Shown: positions 1 through 9,485 of the stretch, in pieces
Layout: the number at the start of each line of letters is the position of its first letter
Numbering within the stretch: the stretch's first letter is position 1
Source: an uncultured Ruegeria sp.
Lineage (GTDB): Bacteria; Pseudomonadota; Alphaproteobacteria; Rhodobacterales; Rhodobacteraceae
Length of the DNA: 64,000 nt
NCBI RefSeq assembly: GCF_947504215.1
Contig: NZ_CANNGO010000004.1
Location: 272,264 to 336,263 of the forward strand
Direction of reading: 5' to 3'
Program-made: the position numbers and the translations under genes
Notes under the pieces: generated by a model
Databases searched by the model: none
What the model saw: only the letters and a program-made list of their open reading frames with translations
Told to the model about the DNA's origin: nothing

Positions 1-655
1 CGAGAACACCCGCTATCGGCTGCCAGGCAAACCGCACCCAGCGACGGGTTTTGTTCGGGTCTGTAATAATGAATGTATGTACTGCGTGATACGCTGCACG
101 CACGTAACTGACCGGAGCCCCGATCGCAGCGGCCTGAACCACACCCAACTGCGCATGCGCGTTTTGATCAGCGAACTCAATGGCCCCTTCATCTGGGCTG
201 ATCGTTTCACCCGGATAGGGATCACGTTTTGGCAATATCAGGTGCAAGTAGTTGAAGATCTTCTGCCACGGGGTCTCACCTTTGTACGGCTTGGGCTTAG
301 CTCTTTTGGCAAAAGCTAGAAAATCCTCAGGCGTTGGCGAAAAGAACTCGGGCAAAGTCATTGCGATCAGATCTGTATCGCTTTTGTCCGACAGATGAAA
401 ACGAACGGCCATGCCACGCACATCGGACCAGCCGTCACGTACCGTCGCCGCGCCTGATCCATTCGAAAAGCGCACAATGACATCTGTTTTCTTTTCGCGA
501 AAATGTTCGGCAATACAAAAGTTTTGCGCGATCGGAGATGGCTTGAAATACCCCGTGGCGCTTATTCCAATCGTGTGAACCGGTCGCAGTGCTGTATCGC
601 CATCAGGACGATGCAGCACTTCCACCAATTTTTCGGCAATGCCGGAATCCCCCAT
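1..655 (-). CDS. catalase-related haem peroxidase, C-terminal part outside the window
   Basis: The reverse strand is open from an ATG at 655 to the window edge, giving about 218 residues of a longer protein. The translation reads like the N-terminal half of small catalase-related peroxidases (SrpA/KatA family). A His at residue 27 in the context RPVHTIG sits where catalases have the distal catalytic His. It is followed by VIVRFSNGSG (residues 59-68) and RDGWSDVRGMAVRFHL, the strongly conserved catalase 'RGMAVRF' block. The segment RRWVRFAWQP near the window edge matches the catalase core. The protein lacks the long N-terminal arm of monofunctional catalases. Family knowledge suggests a haem enzyme acting on organic hydroperoxides or H2O2. 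The proximal Tyr ligand lies beyond the window and cannot be checked. The neighbouring patatin gene is on the same strand but about 100 bp away, so an operon is uncertain. Confidence 0.85.
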   Translation of the reverse strand, partial: MGDSGIAEKLVEVLHRPDGDTALRPVHTIGISATGYFKPSPIAQNFCIAEHFREKKTDVIVRFSNGSGAATVRDGWSDVRGMAVRFHLSDKSDTDLIAMTLPEFFSPTPEDFLAFAKRAKPKPYKGETPWQKIFNYLHLILPKRDPYPGETISPDEGAIEFADQNAHAQLGVVQAAAIGAPVSYVRAAYHAVHTFIITDPNKTRRWVRFAWQPIAGVL

Positions 656-758
656 GCCCCAACTCTCAATCTGATAATTCTTTAATATCTATCAACTAAT
701 TCTTAACGACTGCTCTCAAAAACGCAACAGAGAGGTTGTTTTGGGGAAACTCGGATAG

Positions 759-1808
759 TTACCATCTGTTCAGCAGCTTGACTGCTTTGTCCCAATGATG
801 GGTCTGCTTGCTGGCCTGAAAAGCTATATCCATCATGTCATACGAGGCAGGTTTGTGTGTGGCCAGGCCGACAACTTTGGGCAATGGTGGGTTCAGACGT
901 ACCAGCCGGTCTTTCAGTACAAGATTTGCCATCCAGTACTGGTTCTCTGCGGATGTCGTCAGTAGCAATTCAATCAACGCACCCTTGGTCGCACCCGACG
1001 TAATACCGAACCATTTGAGCAACCCCCAATCATTTGGGTCCTTGATCATTTCTTCCGAAATATCTGTCGGTTGCTGACCGGTCCCGATGGACAAAGCCTC
1101 AATGTCTTCCAGCCCGTCTGCGTGATTTGCTGCAATCGCCACATTGATGCCATTCATCACCGGATTATTGGCAAATGTGCCCCCGTCCGCGAAGTAACCA
1201 TAGTCGACACCATCCGCAGTGATCAGATGAGGCGGAAAGTAGGTTGGCGCGGCTGAACTCGCCATCGCCACATCCAACAGTTTGACGGCGCTCATATCGA
1301 GCCAGTGCTCGTGACTCAGATCCTGATTGGTCACTGTGAATGGCGACCAGCCAACCTTGTCATCCCGATGCAGGCACACAGTATTGACCGCCAGAACGAT
1401 CTCGGGATCCAGTGTCTCCAGCGTTCGGTGCCCGACAAGGCTCTCTCCGATTTCTGCAAGACCTGTCGAGTTGTACTGTGCCGCCGTGATCCCTGGGCCT
1501 CCGCCCAATTTGAATTTTCTCAGAACGTCGTCGAATGCCTTGTCCAGAAAGGTCCGTTCGTTTTCACGGAAAAGCTTGTCGGCATCATCGCGGTAGTGCG
1601 CCGCCAGTTTGCCGACCAGTGCAGACATGTCCTTGCCCTGTGACCGACCATCCGCCAGAGCAACCGCAATCATGCCACCCGTAGACGTCCCGGCGAACCC
1701 ATCCGCCTTATCCAGAAAACGCGTTTCTTCATGCAGGCTCTGCAGAATCAAACACGTCAAGTACCCTCTAATCCCGCCCCCATCGCAGGAAACCAGCCTG
1801 AATGCCAT
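759..1808 (-). CDS. patatin-like phospholipase
   Basis: A 349-residue protein with the three hallmarks of the patatin family. These are the glycine-rich oxyanion loop DGGGIRG (residues 9-15), the nucleophile elbow GTSTGG with Ser42, and the catalytic Asp208 in YFADGG. It is expected to be a Ser-Asp dyad acyl hydrolase acting on phospholipids or other acyl lipids. No signal peptide or membrane segment is visible, so it is probably cytosolic or exported by a dedicated system. Length is normal for stand-alone bacterial patatins. It is not obviously co-transcribed with the downstream catalase-like gene. Patatins also act as effectors in CBASS anti-phage systems, but no cyclase or partner gene lies nearby, so a housekeeping lipase is the simpler reading. 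Confidence 0.85.
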   Translation of the reverse strand: MAFRLVSCDGGGIRGYLTCLILQSLHEETRFLDKADGFAGTSTGGMIAVALADGRSQGKDMSALVGKLAAHYRDDADKLFRENERTFLDKAFDDVLRKFKLGGGPGITAAQYNSTGLAEIGESLVGHRTLETLDPEIVLAVNTVCLHRDDKVGWSPFTVTNQDLSHEHWLDMSAVKLLDVAMASSAAPTYFPPHLITADGVDYGYFADGGTFANNPVMNGINVAIAANHADGLEDIEALSIGTGQQPTDISEEMIKDPNDWGLLKWFGITSGATKGALIELLLTTSAENQYWMANLVLKDRLVRLNPPLPKVVGLATHKPASYDMMDIAFQASKQTHHWDKAVKLLNRW

Positions 1809-2060
1809 CCGACATGCCCCATATCACGTCCACCAATTTGACCCTGCCCCAACCCACCCTTCAGGTGAAAGCGAGTGATGGACCAAACTGACTGCTACGA
1901 CTCATTTACTGGCAACTATCATGAAGAAAACGAAACGCCACGCAAGAATACTTGAACTCGACCGTTGCCTGAACGACACCGCTAAAGCATCGCAGAAAAA
2001 TGCACGCGCCGGAAAAATCGACCTTGTATCTCGGTTACATGCACGGATATACCCTTCGGC

Positions 2061-2150
2061 GGAGACGTGGCCGAGTGGTCGAAGGCGCTCCCCTGCTAAG
2101 GGAGTAGGCCCGGAAGGGTCTCGAGGGTTCGAATCCCTTCGTCTCCGCCA
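2061..2150 (+). tRNA. tRNA-Ser (anticodon GCT)
   Basis: A complete class II tRNA with acceptor stem GGAGACG/CGTCTCC, a D-arm, and an anticodon stem CTCCC/GGGAG around loop CTGCTAA (anticodon GCT at 2095-2097). A long variable arm and a T-arm GAGGGTTCGAATCCCTTC follow. The discriminator G at 2147 is followed by an encoded CCA (2148-2150). The long variable arm and GCT anticodon identify a serine tRNA reading AGC/AGU codons. It stands alone between the patatin and VOC genes. tRNA-Ser genes are frequent integration sites, but I see no integrase or direct repeat of its 3' end within the window. Confidence 0.97.
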
Positions 2151-2343
2151 CTAAACTAACCCTATTGCGGGCATTCTTCCAGAAAATATGTACATATTTC
2201 AGGTGCGTAAGGTTCCTTTACCAGCACGTGCCTGCGTTTCTAATATGGATGCGGAGTTACAAAGAGAGTATTGAAATGTGCCCGATGTCACATCGTAGCC
2301 CATTCATTGAGAAAAACGTGCGGATCAGAATTGAAATTCCGTC

Positions 2344-3099
2344 TTACCGAGTCATGAGCACAGAGAGTGTTCCGTTTGAATCCACGACCATGGGCTGACG
2401 CCTGTCTTCTAGTTGTTCGTCTTTCGGATTGACAACCGACCCGTTCATCTTCGGGACCTGTCGCAGCGCTTCGGTTTGATTGGGCACCCTGATGCCAGGA
2501 ACCCATGATGGGATGGTACCCTCTTGGAGAGCGCCCGCGAGAACAAATCCGATTTCGATTCCCGCACTGAGAATTGGCCAAGGCCCTTTGCATGTGTGAT
2601 CCAAAGGCGCAGCTCTCCAACCAAAGAGGTCGCTGTAGAATTCTGTGGGAAACTCATCTTTCAGCGCCAAATAGAATTCAGCACCGAACTGCATTGCTGG
2701 CGCAGGGTATTGGTGGCTGGACCGGGTAATGCCGATATATGCGCCATTTGGATCGCGTAGCAAACAGTTACGACCGACTCCGTTGACTTCAAACGGTGCC
2801 TTGGTGACGGTGCCGTCCAACTCCAGCGCCCTTTCAGCTGTCGCGTCGACGTCATCAACCTCAACATACGGCATCCATCCGAAATGCTCCGAGTCATTCA
2901 ACTCGACAAATCCAGCACCTGCCTCGCCCTCCGAATGGGCCAGAATGTAATCCCCCTGCCCGCCACCCCACGCGAACTCCATGGCGTGCTCTGTCACGTA
3001 GCTCCAGCCCGCAATCCTTTCATAGAAAGATTTTGACTGAGCGGCATTCCTGGTGAACAGGTCATGCCAAACAAATCGGCCTATCTTATCTGAAACCAT
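2344..3099 (-). CDS. two-domain VOC (glyoxalase/bleomycin-resistance fold) protein
   Basis: A 251-residue protein with two tandem VOC modules. The first (about residues 5-125) contains GRFVWHDLFT, WMPYVEVDD and a conserved LRDPNGAYIGI end. The second (about 135-250) repeats the pattern more loosely, with FYLALKDEFPTEFYSDLFGW and ending PMVVDSNGTLSVLMT. VOC proteins bind metals and act as lyases, dioxygenases or drug-binding proteins; the substrate cannot be read from the sequence. The ATG at 3099 has a GGAG about 8 nt upstream. A perfect TTGA-N6-TCAA box lies about 60 nt upstream of the start, the same spacing as for the denitrification genes, so anaerobic or NO-responsive expression is inferred. 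It is transcribed in the same direction as nosX, with 91 bp between them. Confidence 0.8.
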   Translation of the reverse strand: MVSDKIGRFVWHDLFTRNAAQSKSFYERIAGWSYVTEHAMEFAWGGGQGDYILAHSEGEAGAGFVELNDSEHFGWMPYVEVDDVDATAERALELDGTVTKAPFEVNGVGRNCLLRDPNGAYIGITRSSHQYPAPAMQFGAEFYLALKDEFPTEFYSDLFGWRAAPLDHTCKGPWPILSAGIEIGFVLAGALQEGTIPSWVPGIRVPNQTEALRQVPKMNGSVVNPKDEQLEDRRQPMVVDSNGTLSVLMTR

Positions 3100-3152
3100 C
3101 TTTTCGACTCCGAGGTGTACGCACTGCCTAGCGTGTAGAGACGGCGCCTGCG

Positions 3153-3166
3153 TTGACTTGGGTCAA
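3153..3166 (-). promoter_or_regulatory. FNR/NNR-type box upstream of the VOC gene
   Basis: TTGACTTGGGTCAA is a perfect TTGA-N6-TCAA palindrome centred about 60 bp before the VOC start codon. It lies just downstream of the nosX stop, so it points at the VOC gene and not at nos. Crp/Fnr-family regulators (FnrL, NNR, DNR) bind this motif, and a DNR-type regulator is encoded in the window. Function is inferred from motif and spacing. Confidence 0.7.
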
Positions 3167-3190
3167 TGAGCAAGACGGGCGGGTTGGTCA

Positions 3191-4093
3191 TCAGACAAAC
3201 ATCTCCAGCACGGCCCCGGAGAATGCCGCAATGACAGCTTTCACCCTGCGTTTTGGAAGTGCGCACAAGGCCGTAGATAGGCCATCGGCTAAGGCCGCAT
3301 TGGTCGCAGAGACGGACACGGTATGCATCGCAACTTCGTCGCCTTTTGGATTGAGGATATGACCTTGCTGATCCGCAAGCATCATGCTGTTGGGATCCGA
3401 GGTTGCGACGGCTCTGTCCTGAAGTGAGATGGTCTTTTGAACTTTGCCTTCGGGCCCAGCCAAACCGACGCGCCAGTCTTGCCCGTCTGCGCGCCACCCA
3501 TGGGCCGCGATCTCTCCCATGTTCACCAGAACATCACGTAAGCCATACGACGCCAGCAGCACGCTGATACGATCGGTTATGGCGCCTTGCGCTATACCGT
3601 TCAAAGTCAGTGCCGACTGACCAGGTTGTGGCAGACGGATCTGATCTGTCTGAACAGACACGCGGTTCCAGCCAACTGTATCTCGGGCCGCAGTCACTTG
3701 GTCCGAGTGTGCTCTGGTTGCCAATGCGACCCAGAGGGGTTGAATTGTGGGATCAAAAACGCCGCCTGTGGCCTCGAACAAGGCTGTGCACAGACCAAGT
3801 ACATCTAACAGTTCCGGCGCTGGGGCGATCAAATGCCCATACCGGTTCAAACGGCACAGTTCCGAGTCGGGCCGATACAGGCTGAAGATGTTTTCCAGAC
3901 GGATCACTTCGGCCTCGACCGCCGCAAAGATTGGCGCGGCTTGGGTCTCCGTCAACCCAACCAACCGTAGACTGGCCGGTGCGCCCAAGGCAGTGCCTCG
4001 CCAACGGGCGATTGATGCCGGCATGGCGCTTGTGGGAACGGCAGCGCAAGCCGCAGACATGAACAGGAAACGGCGGCGGGACAAATAGGTCAT
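3191..4093 (-). CDS. nosX: NosX, ApbE-family FAD:protein FMN transferase for NosR
   Basis: A 300-residue ApbE-family protein and the last gene of the nos operon. A twin-arginine-like signal (SRRRFLF, residues 5-11, then a hydrophobic stretch ending near PTSAMPA) indicates periplasmic location. Typical ApbE features are the early GTALGAPASL region, the Asp-rich FSLYRPDSELCRLN segment, TGGVFDPTIQPL, LNGIAQGAITDR, and VNMGEIAAHG. Known NosX proteins attach FMN covalently to a Thr of the periplasmic flavin domain of NosR, supporting electron supply to N2O reductase. The start ATG overlaps the nosL stop by 4 nt, indicating translational coupling. Confidence 0.93.
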   Translation of the reverse strand: MTYLSRRRFLFMSAACAAVPTSAMPASIARWRGTALGAPASLRLVGLTETQAAPIFAAVEAEVIRLENIFSLYRPDSELCRLNRYGHLIAPAPELLDVLGLCTALFEATGGVFDPTIQPLWVALATRAHSDQVTAARDTVGWNRVSVQTDQIRLPQPGQSALTLNGIAQGAITDRISVLLASYGLRDVLVNMGEIAAHGWRADGQDWRVGLAGPEGKVQKTISLQDRAVATSDPNSMMLADQQGHILNPKGDEVAMHTVSVSATNAALADGLSTALCALPKRRVKAVIAAFSGAVLEMFV

Positions 4094-4605
4094 GCTGGTG
4101 TCTCCAACTGCAGATCCAGATCCACCGGTCCCAGAACTTCGGTACTGGGAATGCCAGACAGAGGCAGCGCGGAGCCGCCAAACCGTTCGATGAACGCTGA
4201 AGCATCTGCCGGATCGGCAAACGGCACAACCTCACGGGCGCCCATGCCACCCGCAACGTCGGCTCCAACGACAAATGTCGCTCCATCGGCCATGATCCAA
4301 TTTGAAATCCCCGGTTGCCGCCAGCTGGGCGCGATACCCATGTCACTGACATAAACGGCGGTGATCTCGGCGTCCCGTTCGGGGCTTTTGAGATACGCCA
4401 CCATGTCACGCACCTGCGCAAAAAACAGCGGGGTCGGGTATCCCTTCAGGTGGATCTGGCCCTTAGGTCCGCCATGTTCGGCGATATTCATCTGGCAGAA
4501 ATAACTTAGTGCATCCGGGGTCAGGTCGACAGCGTTCGGGGCCTCGGCGACCTCTTCCTTGCAGGCAGCCAATGCGACGAGCGCTATCAGGGCAAGGTAT
4601 CTCAT
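4090..4605 (-). CDS. nosL: NosL, copper-binding lipoprotein for N2O reductase maturation
   Basis: A 171-residue lipoprotein. The signal peptide ends in the lipobox LVALAAC with the lipidated Cys at residue 15. A conserved FCQM motif (Cys37, Met39) follows, matching the Cys/Met Cu(I) ligands of characterised NosL proteins. NosL acts as an outer-membrane or periplasmic copper chaperone delivering Cu(I) to the NosDFY/NosZ assembly line. Four-nucleotide overlaps with both nosY upstream and nosX downstream place it firmly in the nosRZDFYLX transcript. Confidence 0.94.
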   Translation of the reverse strand: MRYLALIALVALAACKEEVAEAPNAVDLTPDALSYFCQMNIAEHGGPKGQIHLKGYPTPLFFAQVRDMVAYLKSPERDAEITAVYVSDMGIAPSWRQPGISNWIMADGATFVVGADVAGGMGAREVVPFADPADASAFIERFGGSALPLSGIPSTEVLGPVDLDLQLETPA

Positions 4606-5423
4606 GGCTCAACCCTCCGAAATGCGAAGCGGGCAAGGGCAAAGCCGATCACTGGCCAGATCAGCAGCGAGGTGGGCGCCGCCCAGACCGGCAGCGCCTG
4701 TGCGGCACCGGTCATACCCGAAGCCATCGCGACGCCTTCGGTTGCGGCGATGTTCCATAGTCGGAAAGCGTCGGCCGGGTTGGCCACCATCACCCATGGA
4801 AAGACGGATTGGGTGAAGGTGCCGCCCTCATCCATGACGACGGCTCCCAACAGCCCAAGATCATAGAGGACGACAAAAACCAGCCAGAGCCCGGCCGACA
4901 AGCCTGCTGCCGCAGTGGCCCCCTTTGCCAGGGCGGACAACAGGTATCCCAACGCCAGGAACACGGCGCCCAACAGGATTGATGTGAGGATCAGGCGGAC
5001 CAGCGCCATCAGGCTTTCCGGCCCAGCGCCTCCGAACCAAGCCGCGACGGCTCCTGCGGCGCCAAAGCCGATGAACATGGCAAAGGCCAACGCCGCAAGA
5101 TGCGCGGTGAACTTACCCAGCAGAATCTCTCCGCGCCCTGCCGGATATGACAGCAGCAGCGACAGGCTGCCGCGATCGACATCCCCGGCGATGGCATCAA
5201 AGGCGATCATCAGCGCCAGCAACGGTGCAAGATAAACCGACAGCGTGGTCATCGACGCGACCGAAACGGTCAACATGTCGACGCCCAACGTGCCGGTTGG
5301 CGCGCTGCCTGCAAAGGTCAGCGCCAGCGCGAACAGCACCATGATAAGCGTAGCGACCAGCAGCCAGCGATTGCGCCGCAGGATCAGCATTTCAGTACGG
5401 GTGATGGCAAGGAAACGGGTCAT
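4602..5423 (-). CDS. nosY: NosY, ABC-2-type permease of the NosDFY complex
   Basis: A 273-residue integral membrane protein with about six hydrophobic helices and no extracytoplasmic domain, the usual build of NosY. Landmarks are the N-terminal FLAITRTEMLILRRNRW segment and the GDVDRGSLSLLLSYPAGRGEILLGK coupling region (described here as residues about 80-105). NosY dimerises and works with NosF and periplasmic NosD in building the CuZ/CuA centres of NosZ. It overlaps nosF (4 nt) and nosL (4 nt). Confidence 0.93.
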   Translation of the reverse strand: MTRFLAITRTEMLILRRNRWLLVATLIMVLFALALTFAGSAPTGTLGVDMLTVSVASMTTLSVYLAPLLALMIAFDAIAGDVDRGSLSLLLSYPAGRGEILLGKFTAHLAALAFAMFIGFGAAGAVAAWFGGAGPESLMALVRLILTSILLGAVFLALGYLLSALAKGATAAAGLSAGLWLVFVVLYDLGLLGAVVMDEGGTFTQSVFPWVMVANPADAFRLWNIAATEGVAMASGMTGAAQALPVWAAPTSLLIWPVIGFALARFAFRRVEP

Positions 5424-6313
5424 TGCATCTCCTCCTGTGCATAGTGGCGATAAAGGTCCTCCAGCTTGGGCGGAGTCATTTCCACATCCGCAACCGCATC
5501 GCCCATCCCAGCGATACGGCGCAGAGCCTCCATCTTGTCATCTGGGGAACACAGCAGCTCGACCGAGACACCGTTGATCCGTTTGCCGCCCAGTTCGGCG
5601 GCAAGCGCATCTGGGTTGGTGCTGGCACGCACTTGCAGGCGGATTGGCAATCCGGCCAGTGCTGACAGGTTGCTCAAAGTGTCGTCGGCGACCATCCGGC
5701 CCTTGCGCATGATGGCGATGCGATCAGTTCGAGCCTCGACCTCTGTCAGGGCATGAGAGGCGATCAGGACCGCGGTCCCGTGCGCTGCCAACTCGTCGAT
5801 GATAGCGTAGAGGTCCTGCCGTGAGATCGGGTCCAGCCCGCTCGTCGGCTCATCCAAAAGTGCTACCTTTGGCTTGCCCAAAAGGACCTGCGCCAGACCC
5901 AGACGCTGCCGCATTCCTTTGGAATAGGTGCCGATGCGGCGATCCAGCGCGTCGCTAAGACCTACCCGGTCCAGCAGGGCCGGAACATCGGCCTTTTCAC
6001 CGGACAGCTTCGCAAACAGGGTCAACTGCTCCCGCCCGGTCAGGGCGGGATGGAACGAGACTGCCTCGGGCAGATAGGCCGTTTCCCGGCGCGCTTGCGC
6101 GCTGCCGGGGGTGGCGTCCCCGATCCGAATGGCTCCGCCATGGATCGGCGTCAGTCCAAGGATGGATTTGATCAGCGTCGACTTGCCCGCGCCGTTATGG
6201 CCCAGCAGCGCAACGCGCTGGCCAGGGGCAAGAGACAGGGTGATATCGTCCAGAACGCGGGTCTTTCCGCGGTCCTTGAAAACCTGGTCGATTGACAGGG
6301 CCTTATCCGTCAT
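5420..6313 (-). CDS. nosF: NosF, ATPase subunit of the NosDFY complex
   Basis: A 297-residue ABC ATPase. Walker A is GHNGAGKST (residues 38-46), the signature region is YSKGMRQRLGLAQ, and Walker B with D-loop is VALLDEPTSGLDP. The signature has SKGM in place of the classical SGGQ, common in ABC-2/NosF-type ATPases. It energises NosY, moving either a sulfur species or mechanical work to NosD for copper-site assembly. The 5' end overlaps nosD by 11 nt and the 3' end overlaps nosY by 4 nt. Confidence 0.93.
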   Translation of the reverse strand: MTDKALSIDQVFKDRGKTRVLDDITLSLAPGQRVALLGHNGAGKSTLIKSILGLTPIHGGAIRIGDATPGSAQARRETAYLPEAVSFHPALTGREQLTLFAKLSGEKADVPALLDRVGLSDALDRRIGTYSKGMRQRLGLAQVLLGKPKVALLDEPTSGLDPISRQDLYAIIDELAAHGTAVLIASHALTEVEARTDRIAIMRKGRMVADDTLSNLSALAGLPIRLQVRASTNPDALAAELGGKRINGVSVELLCSPDDKMEALRRIAGMGDAVADVEMTPPKLEDLYRHYAQEEMQ

Positions 6314-7559
6314 GAGGCACCTTTTTCATAGCTGGGGGTTCAGGGGCTTGCATCAGTGGGTTGCTGTCCATCACGCCCCCCGGCAACAACGCCGGGAAGG
6401 CCGATTGCGACCAGCGCACCAGCTGCACGGCAGGCGAGCCGAGCAACAGTTTGGCTGCGGGTTGGGTCCACAACACATGGTCCATCGAGTCATTGGGGCG
6501 ATAGGGGGCATCGGCGATGCCGTTGCCATCCACGTCGTATGCGGCGAAATCGGACCAGTAGTTGCCGCGCCCGTCTTCGGACCATTCGACCCATTTGGTC
6601 GAGACGTATTTTACCTGTGTCCGGTTGCCGATGAACGCATTGCCGACAATGCGGTTGCGTTCGCTGCCAGCGGTAAAGTGGATGCCGATGCCACATCCCT
6701 GGAACCAATTGCCGGTAAATTCGTTCTTGTTGGAGTTATAGAGGAAAGTGCATTTCTCCTTGGCTCCTTTCACCACGTTGCCGGTTATGACGCTCTTGTT
6801 GGCGTAGTTCAGCATCACGCCATGTTCGCGGTCACCGATTGAGACATTGTCGACCACTTTCACATTGGTCGAAAACATCACCGCATAGCCCAGATCGTTG
6901 CCGATTGAGACATTGTCGCTGACCACAGAATTGTCGGCATACATGTAATGCACGGCAAATCGCAGATCGCGGAACAGATTGCCGGTAAAGGTGTTTTTCT
7001 CGGACGAGTTCACAAAGATCCCGTCGCGCCCGTACCGGATGTCATTGCCTTCGACTACTGCGCCCGGTGCATTCCAGACATAAACGCCGTTGCCGCGGTC
7101 ATTCATCCGCCGGTCTTGGCGACCTTCGATCCGATTGCCACGCACGATGCTGTCCTTGGCCCCGTGAATATCGATGCCATAGAGGTTGCCCAGCAGCACG
7201 TTATCCTCGATCACCGGCGCAGTGGCCGTCTTGGTCAATTGGATGCCGCTGTCGATCCCGTCATGGCTTGAGCCTGAGCCGATCACGGTCAGCCCGCGCA
7301 CGGTCACGCCCGGCCCGGTCACTGTTATGACGCTGCCGTTTCCTTGTCCGTCAATGGTGGCCTGTCCCAGCCCGTCGATGGTGACGGGCCGGTCCAGAAC
7401 CAGTGTTTCGGTGTAGACACCGGGGCTCAGGCGGAGGGTGTCCCCATCCGCCGCCTGAGCCAGTATTTCATTGATGGCCCCTGCCCGGTTGGGCACATCC
7501 CAATCCGCCGCCCAAAGGGGCGAGCCGAGCAGGAGCGGTATAAGCAGGGACCAACGCAT
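6303..7559 (-). CDS. nosD: NosD, periplasmic parallel beta-helix protein
   Basis: A 418-residue protein with a short Sec signal peptide (cleavage after SPLWA) and then an array of right-handed beta-helix (carbohydrate-binding/sugar-hydrolase, CASH) repeats. Short units such as VVEGNDIRYGRDGIFV, VVSDNVSIGNDLG and VITGNVVKGA recur from about residue 70 to 330, rich in N/G/V. In characterised systems NosD is the periplasmic partner of the NosFY transporter. It docks copper-loaded NosL and apo-NosZ during CuZ assembly. Only 3 nt separate it from the nosZ stop. Confidence 0.94.
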   Translation of the reverse strand: MRWSLLIPLLLGSPLWAADWDVPNRAGAINEILAQAADGDTLRLSPGVYTETLVLDRPVTIDGLGQATIDGQGNGSVITVTGPGVTVRGLTVIGSGSSHDGIDSGIQLTKTATAPVIEDNVLLGNLYGIDIHGAKDSIVRGNRIEGRQDRRMNDRGNGVYVWNAPGAVVEGNDIRYGRDGIFVNSSEKNTFTGNLFRDLRFAVHYMYADNSVVSDNVSIGNDLGYAVMFSTNVKVVDNVSIGDREHGVMLNYANKSVITGNVVKGAKEKCTFLYNSNKNEFTGNWFQGCGIGIHFTAGSERNRIVGNAFIGNRTQVKYVSTKWVEWSEDGRGNYWSDFAAYDVDGNGIADAPYRPNDSMDHVLWTQPAAKLLLGSPAVQLVRWSQSAFPALLPGGVMDSNPLMQAPEPPAMKKVPHDG

Positions 7560-7562
7560 GGG

Positions 7563-9470
7563 TTATGCTCCCTGCGGCTCGACCAGCATCCGGCCGCGCA
7601 TTTCCATGTGCAGCGCGTGGCAGAACCACTGGCAATAGAACCAGTGCACACCCGGACGGTCAGCGGTGAAGGTGACCGAGGCGGTTGCCAGCGGGGCAAC
7701 TTCCATCGCAACGCCGTAATTGCCCAGGCAGAAGCCGTGGGTCACGTCATCCACGTCATCCAGGTTGGTGATGTAGACCGTCACCTCGTCACCCTGTTTG
7801 ACGGTGAACTTCTCAAGGCTGAAGGTCGGGGCCTGCGATGTCATATAGACACGCACCTTATTGCCATCCCGGATCGGCTCTTCAGCGCCGTCTTCCAGAT
7901 CGACACCATCTGCCTCAGCCTGGATACGAGCGTCCTCCCAGGTGACGTCGTTGCGATCCCAGACGTTGACCGGGTTCACGATATCACTGCGCACAATGAT
8001 CGAGTCATGCGGCTCGGCAAAGGTCGGGCCGTCGTGAACCACCTTCATCTCATCCGACGAGATGTCGATCAGCTGCTCGTTTTCAGGCTTCAGCGGACCG
8101 ACGTTCAGGAAGCGGTCTTTTGAGAACTTATTCATCGAAATCAGCCACTTGCCGTCGGCATCCTTGGTTTCGCCCATAGAAGTCGAGTTGTGACCTGGCT
8201 GATAATGCACATCGACCTTCGAGATGATCGGATCGACATCGGCGCCGCCGTAAGCCTCGATTGCCTTGTCGATGTTCCACTTCACGATCTGGCTGTCGAG
8301 GAACAGCGTGGTGAACGCGTTGCCCTGACCGTCATACGCGGTGTGGAGCGGGCCAAGACCCAGCTGCGGCTCACCGACGATGCAGGACCGCGGATCGGCA
8401 TCGCTTTCGAACAACGCGTCCAGCTTGGTCACATCCATGATCGATACGGTCGGAGACAGCTTACCGTTGATGCAGACATGCTTGCCATCAGGCGCAGTGT
8501 TGATGCCATGTGGCGAGTTCGGGATCGGGATGTAGCGGGTGTACTTCTTGTTCTGACCCTTACGTCCATCCAGAACCTTGACGCCTTTCAGCTCCTGATA
8601 GTCGCCAGCCTCAATACCCTTTTCGATTTCCGCAAGGTTGAAAACAACAACGTGGTCCAGCTCGTTCTCGGTCATCTCGGCCAGGTTCATACCCATTTCC
8701 GAGTTGTACGAGGTCGAATAGGCGTATTTGCCCTGATAGTCGCAGTCGGTGTTGTCGAGGTTACCCGACACGATCACCTGCCACGCAACTTCCATGGTGT
8801 CGCCGTCCAGCGCGGTGAAGATGTTCACGTATTGCGACGGATCGTCCAGCACGCTGCCGTCATTGACCAGCGGGGTCTCATCTTCACCATTGGCAAAGAC
8901 ATATCCGGTGCGCGGGAATTTCTGCGGACGCAGACCGTGGATCGCCTTGGCGTTCGGGATCTCGGTGATCTTGTCGCATTTCATCACATCGCAGCGCACA
9001 CGGGCGACACGGGTGTTGGCCTTGTCGTTCATGAACAGATAACGGCCGTCATAGGTGCCGTCGGTGAACGACATATGCGGGTGGTGCAGGTCGCCATTGT
9101 CATAGGTTTTCAGGCCACGCTTGGCGAGAAACTCTTTGGTTTCCGGCAGCAGGCCATCGCTCATGATCTTCAGCGACTCGTTGGTCTGACCCCAGCCTGT
9201 GGCCGAGCAGCGGTTGAACACCGGCACCCGCATCAGCTCGCGCATGGACGGAAAGCCCAGAATGCGCAGCTCACCCGTCTGACCCGAGGACCAGAAGCCG
9301 TAATATTCGTCCAGCTCACCGGGTTCGAGATTTGCACCAGCAGCAGCGCTGGCCTGTTTCGCGGTCATCAGGGTCGAGCCCAGTCCGGTCCCTGCCAGCA
9401 CGGCGCCGGTGGCGGTTGCCCCCAGCATCCCGCGGCGTGTGATGTTCAGTTTATTATCATGTTCCGACAT
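7563..9470 (-). CDS. nosZ: NosZ, nitrous-oxide reductase (clade I, Tat-exported)
   Basis: A 635-residue enzyme reducing N2O to N2 in the periplasm. The N-terminus carries a Tat signal (ITRRGML then a hydrophobic AxA region), typical of clade I. The seven-bladed propeller holding CuZ is followed by a cupredoxin domain. Its CuA site is legible near the C-terminus: His in DDVTHGFCL, then [12 protein letters not shown] giving two Cys, two His and the Met ligand. Propeller histidines lie in [19 protein letters not shown] and EPHDS. It is preceded by nosR (15 nt gap) and followed by nosD (3 nt gap). Expression is expected from the boxed promoter upstream of the DUF2946-like gene. Confidence 0.97.
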   Translation of the reverse strand: MSEHDNKLNITRRGMLGATATGAVLAGTGLGSTLMTAKQASAAAGANLEPGELDEYYGFWSSGQTGELRILGFPSMRELMRVPVFNRCSATGWGQTNESLKIMSDGLLPETKEFLAKRGLKTYDNGDLHHPHMSFTDGTYDGRYLFMNDKANTRVARVRCDVMKCDKITEIPNAKAIHGLRPQKFPRTGYVFANGEDETPLVNDGSVLDDPSQYVNIFTALDGDTMEVAWQVIVSGNLDNTDCDYQGKYAYSTSYNSEMGMNLAEMTENELDHVVVFNLAEIEKGIEAGDYQELKGVKVLDGRKGQNKKYTRYIPIPNSPHGINTAPDGKHVCINGKLSPTVSIMDVTKLDALFESDADPRSCIVGEPQLGLGPLHTAYDGQGNAFTTLFLDSQIVKWNIDKAIEAYGGADVDPIISKVDVHYQPGHNSTSMGETKDADGKWLISMNKFSKDRFLNVGPLKPENEQLIDISSDEMKVVHDGPTFAEPHDSIIVRSDIVNPVNVWDRNDVTWEDARIQAEADGVDLEDGAEEPIRDGNKVRVYMTSQAPTFSLEKFTVKQGDEVTVYITNLDDVDDVTHGFCLGNYGVAMEVAPLATASVTFTADRPGVHWFYCQWFCHALHMEMRGRMLVEPQGA

Positions 9471-9485
9471 AATTTGCTCCTCCTT

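Noticed and set aside
759..1808. Patatin as part of an anti-phage (CBASS-like) system
   Set aside because: No cyclase, HORMA or other partner gene nearby; flanked by catalase and tRNA genes.
1921..2154. Open frame covering tRNA-Ser
   Set aside because: It runs through the whole tRNA gene, has no ribosome site, and resembles no protein family.
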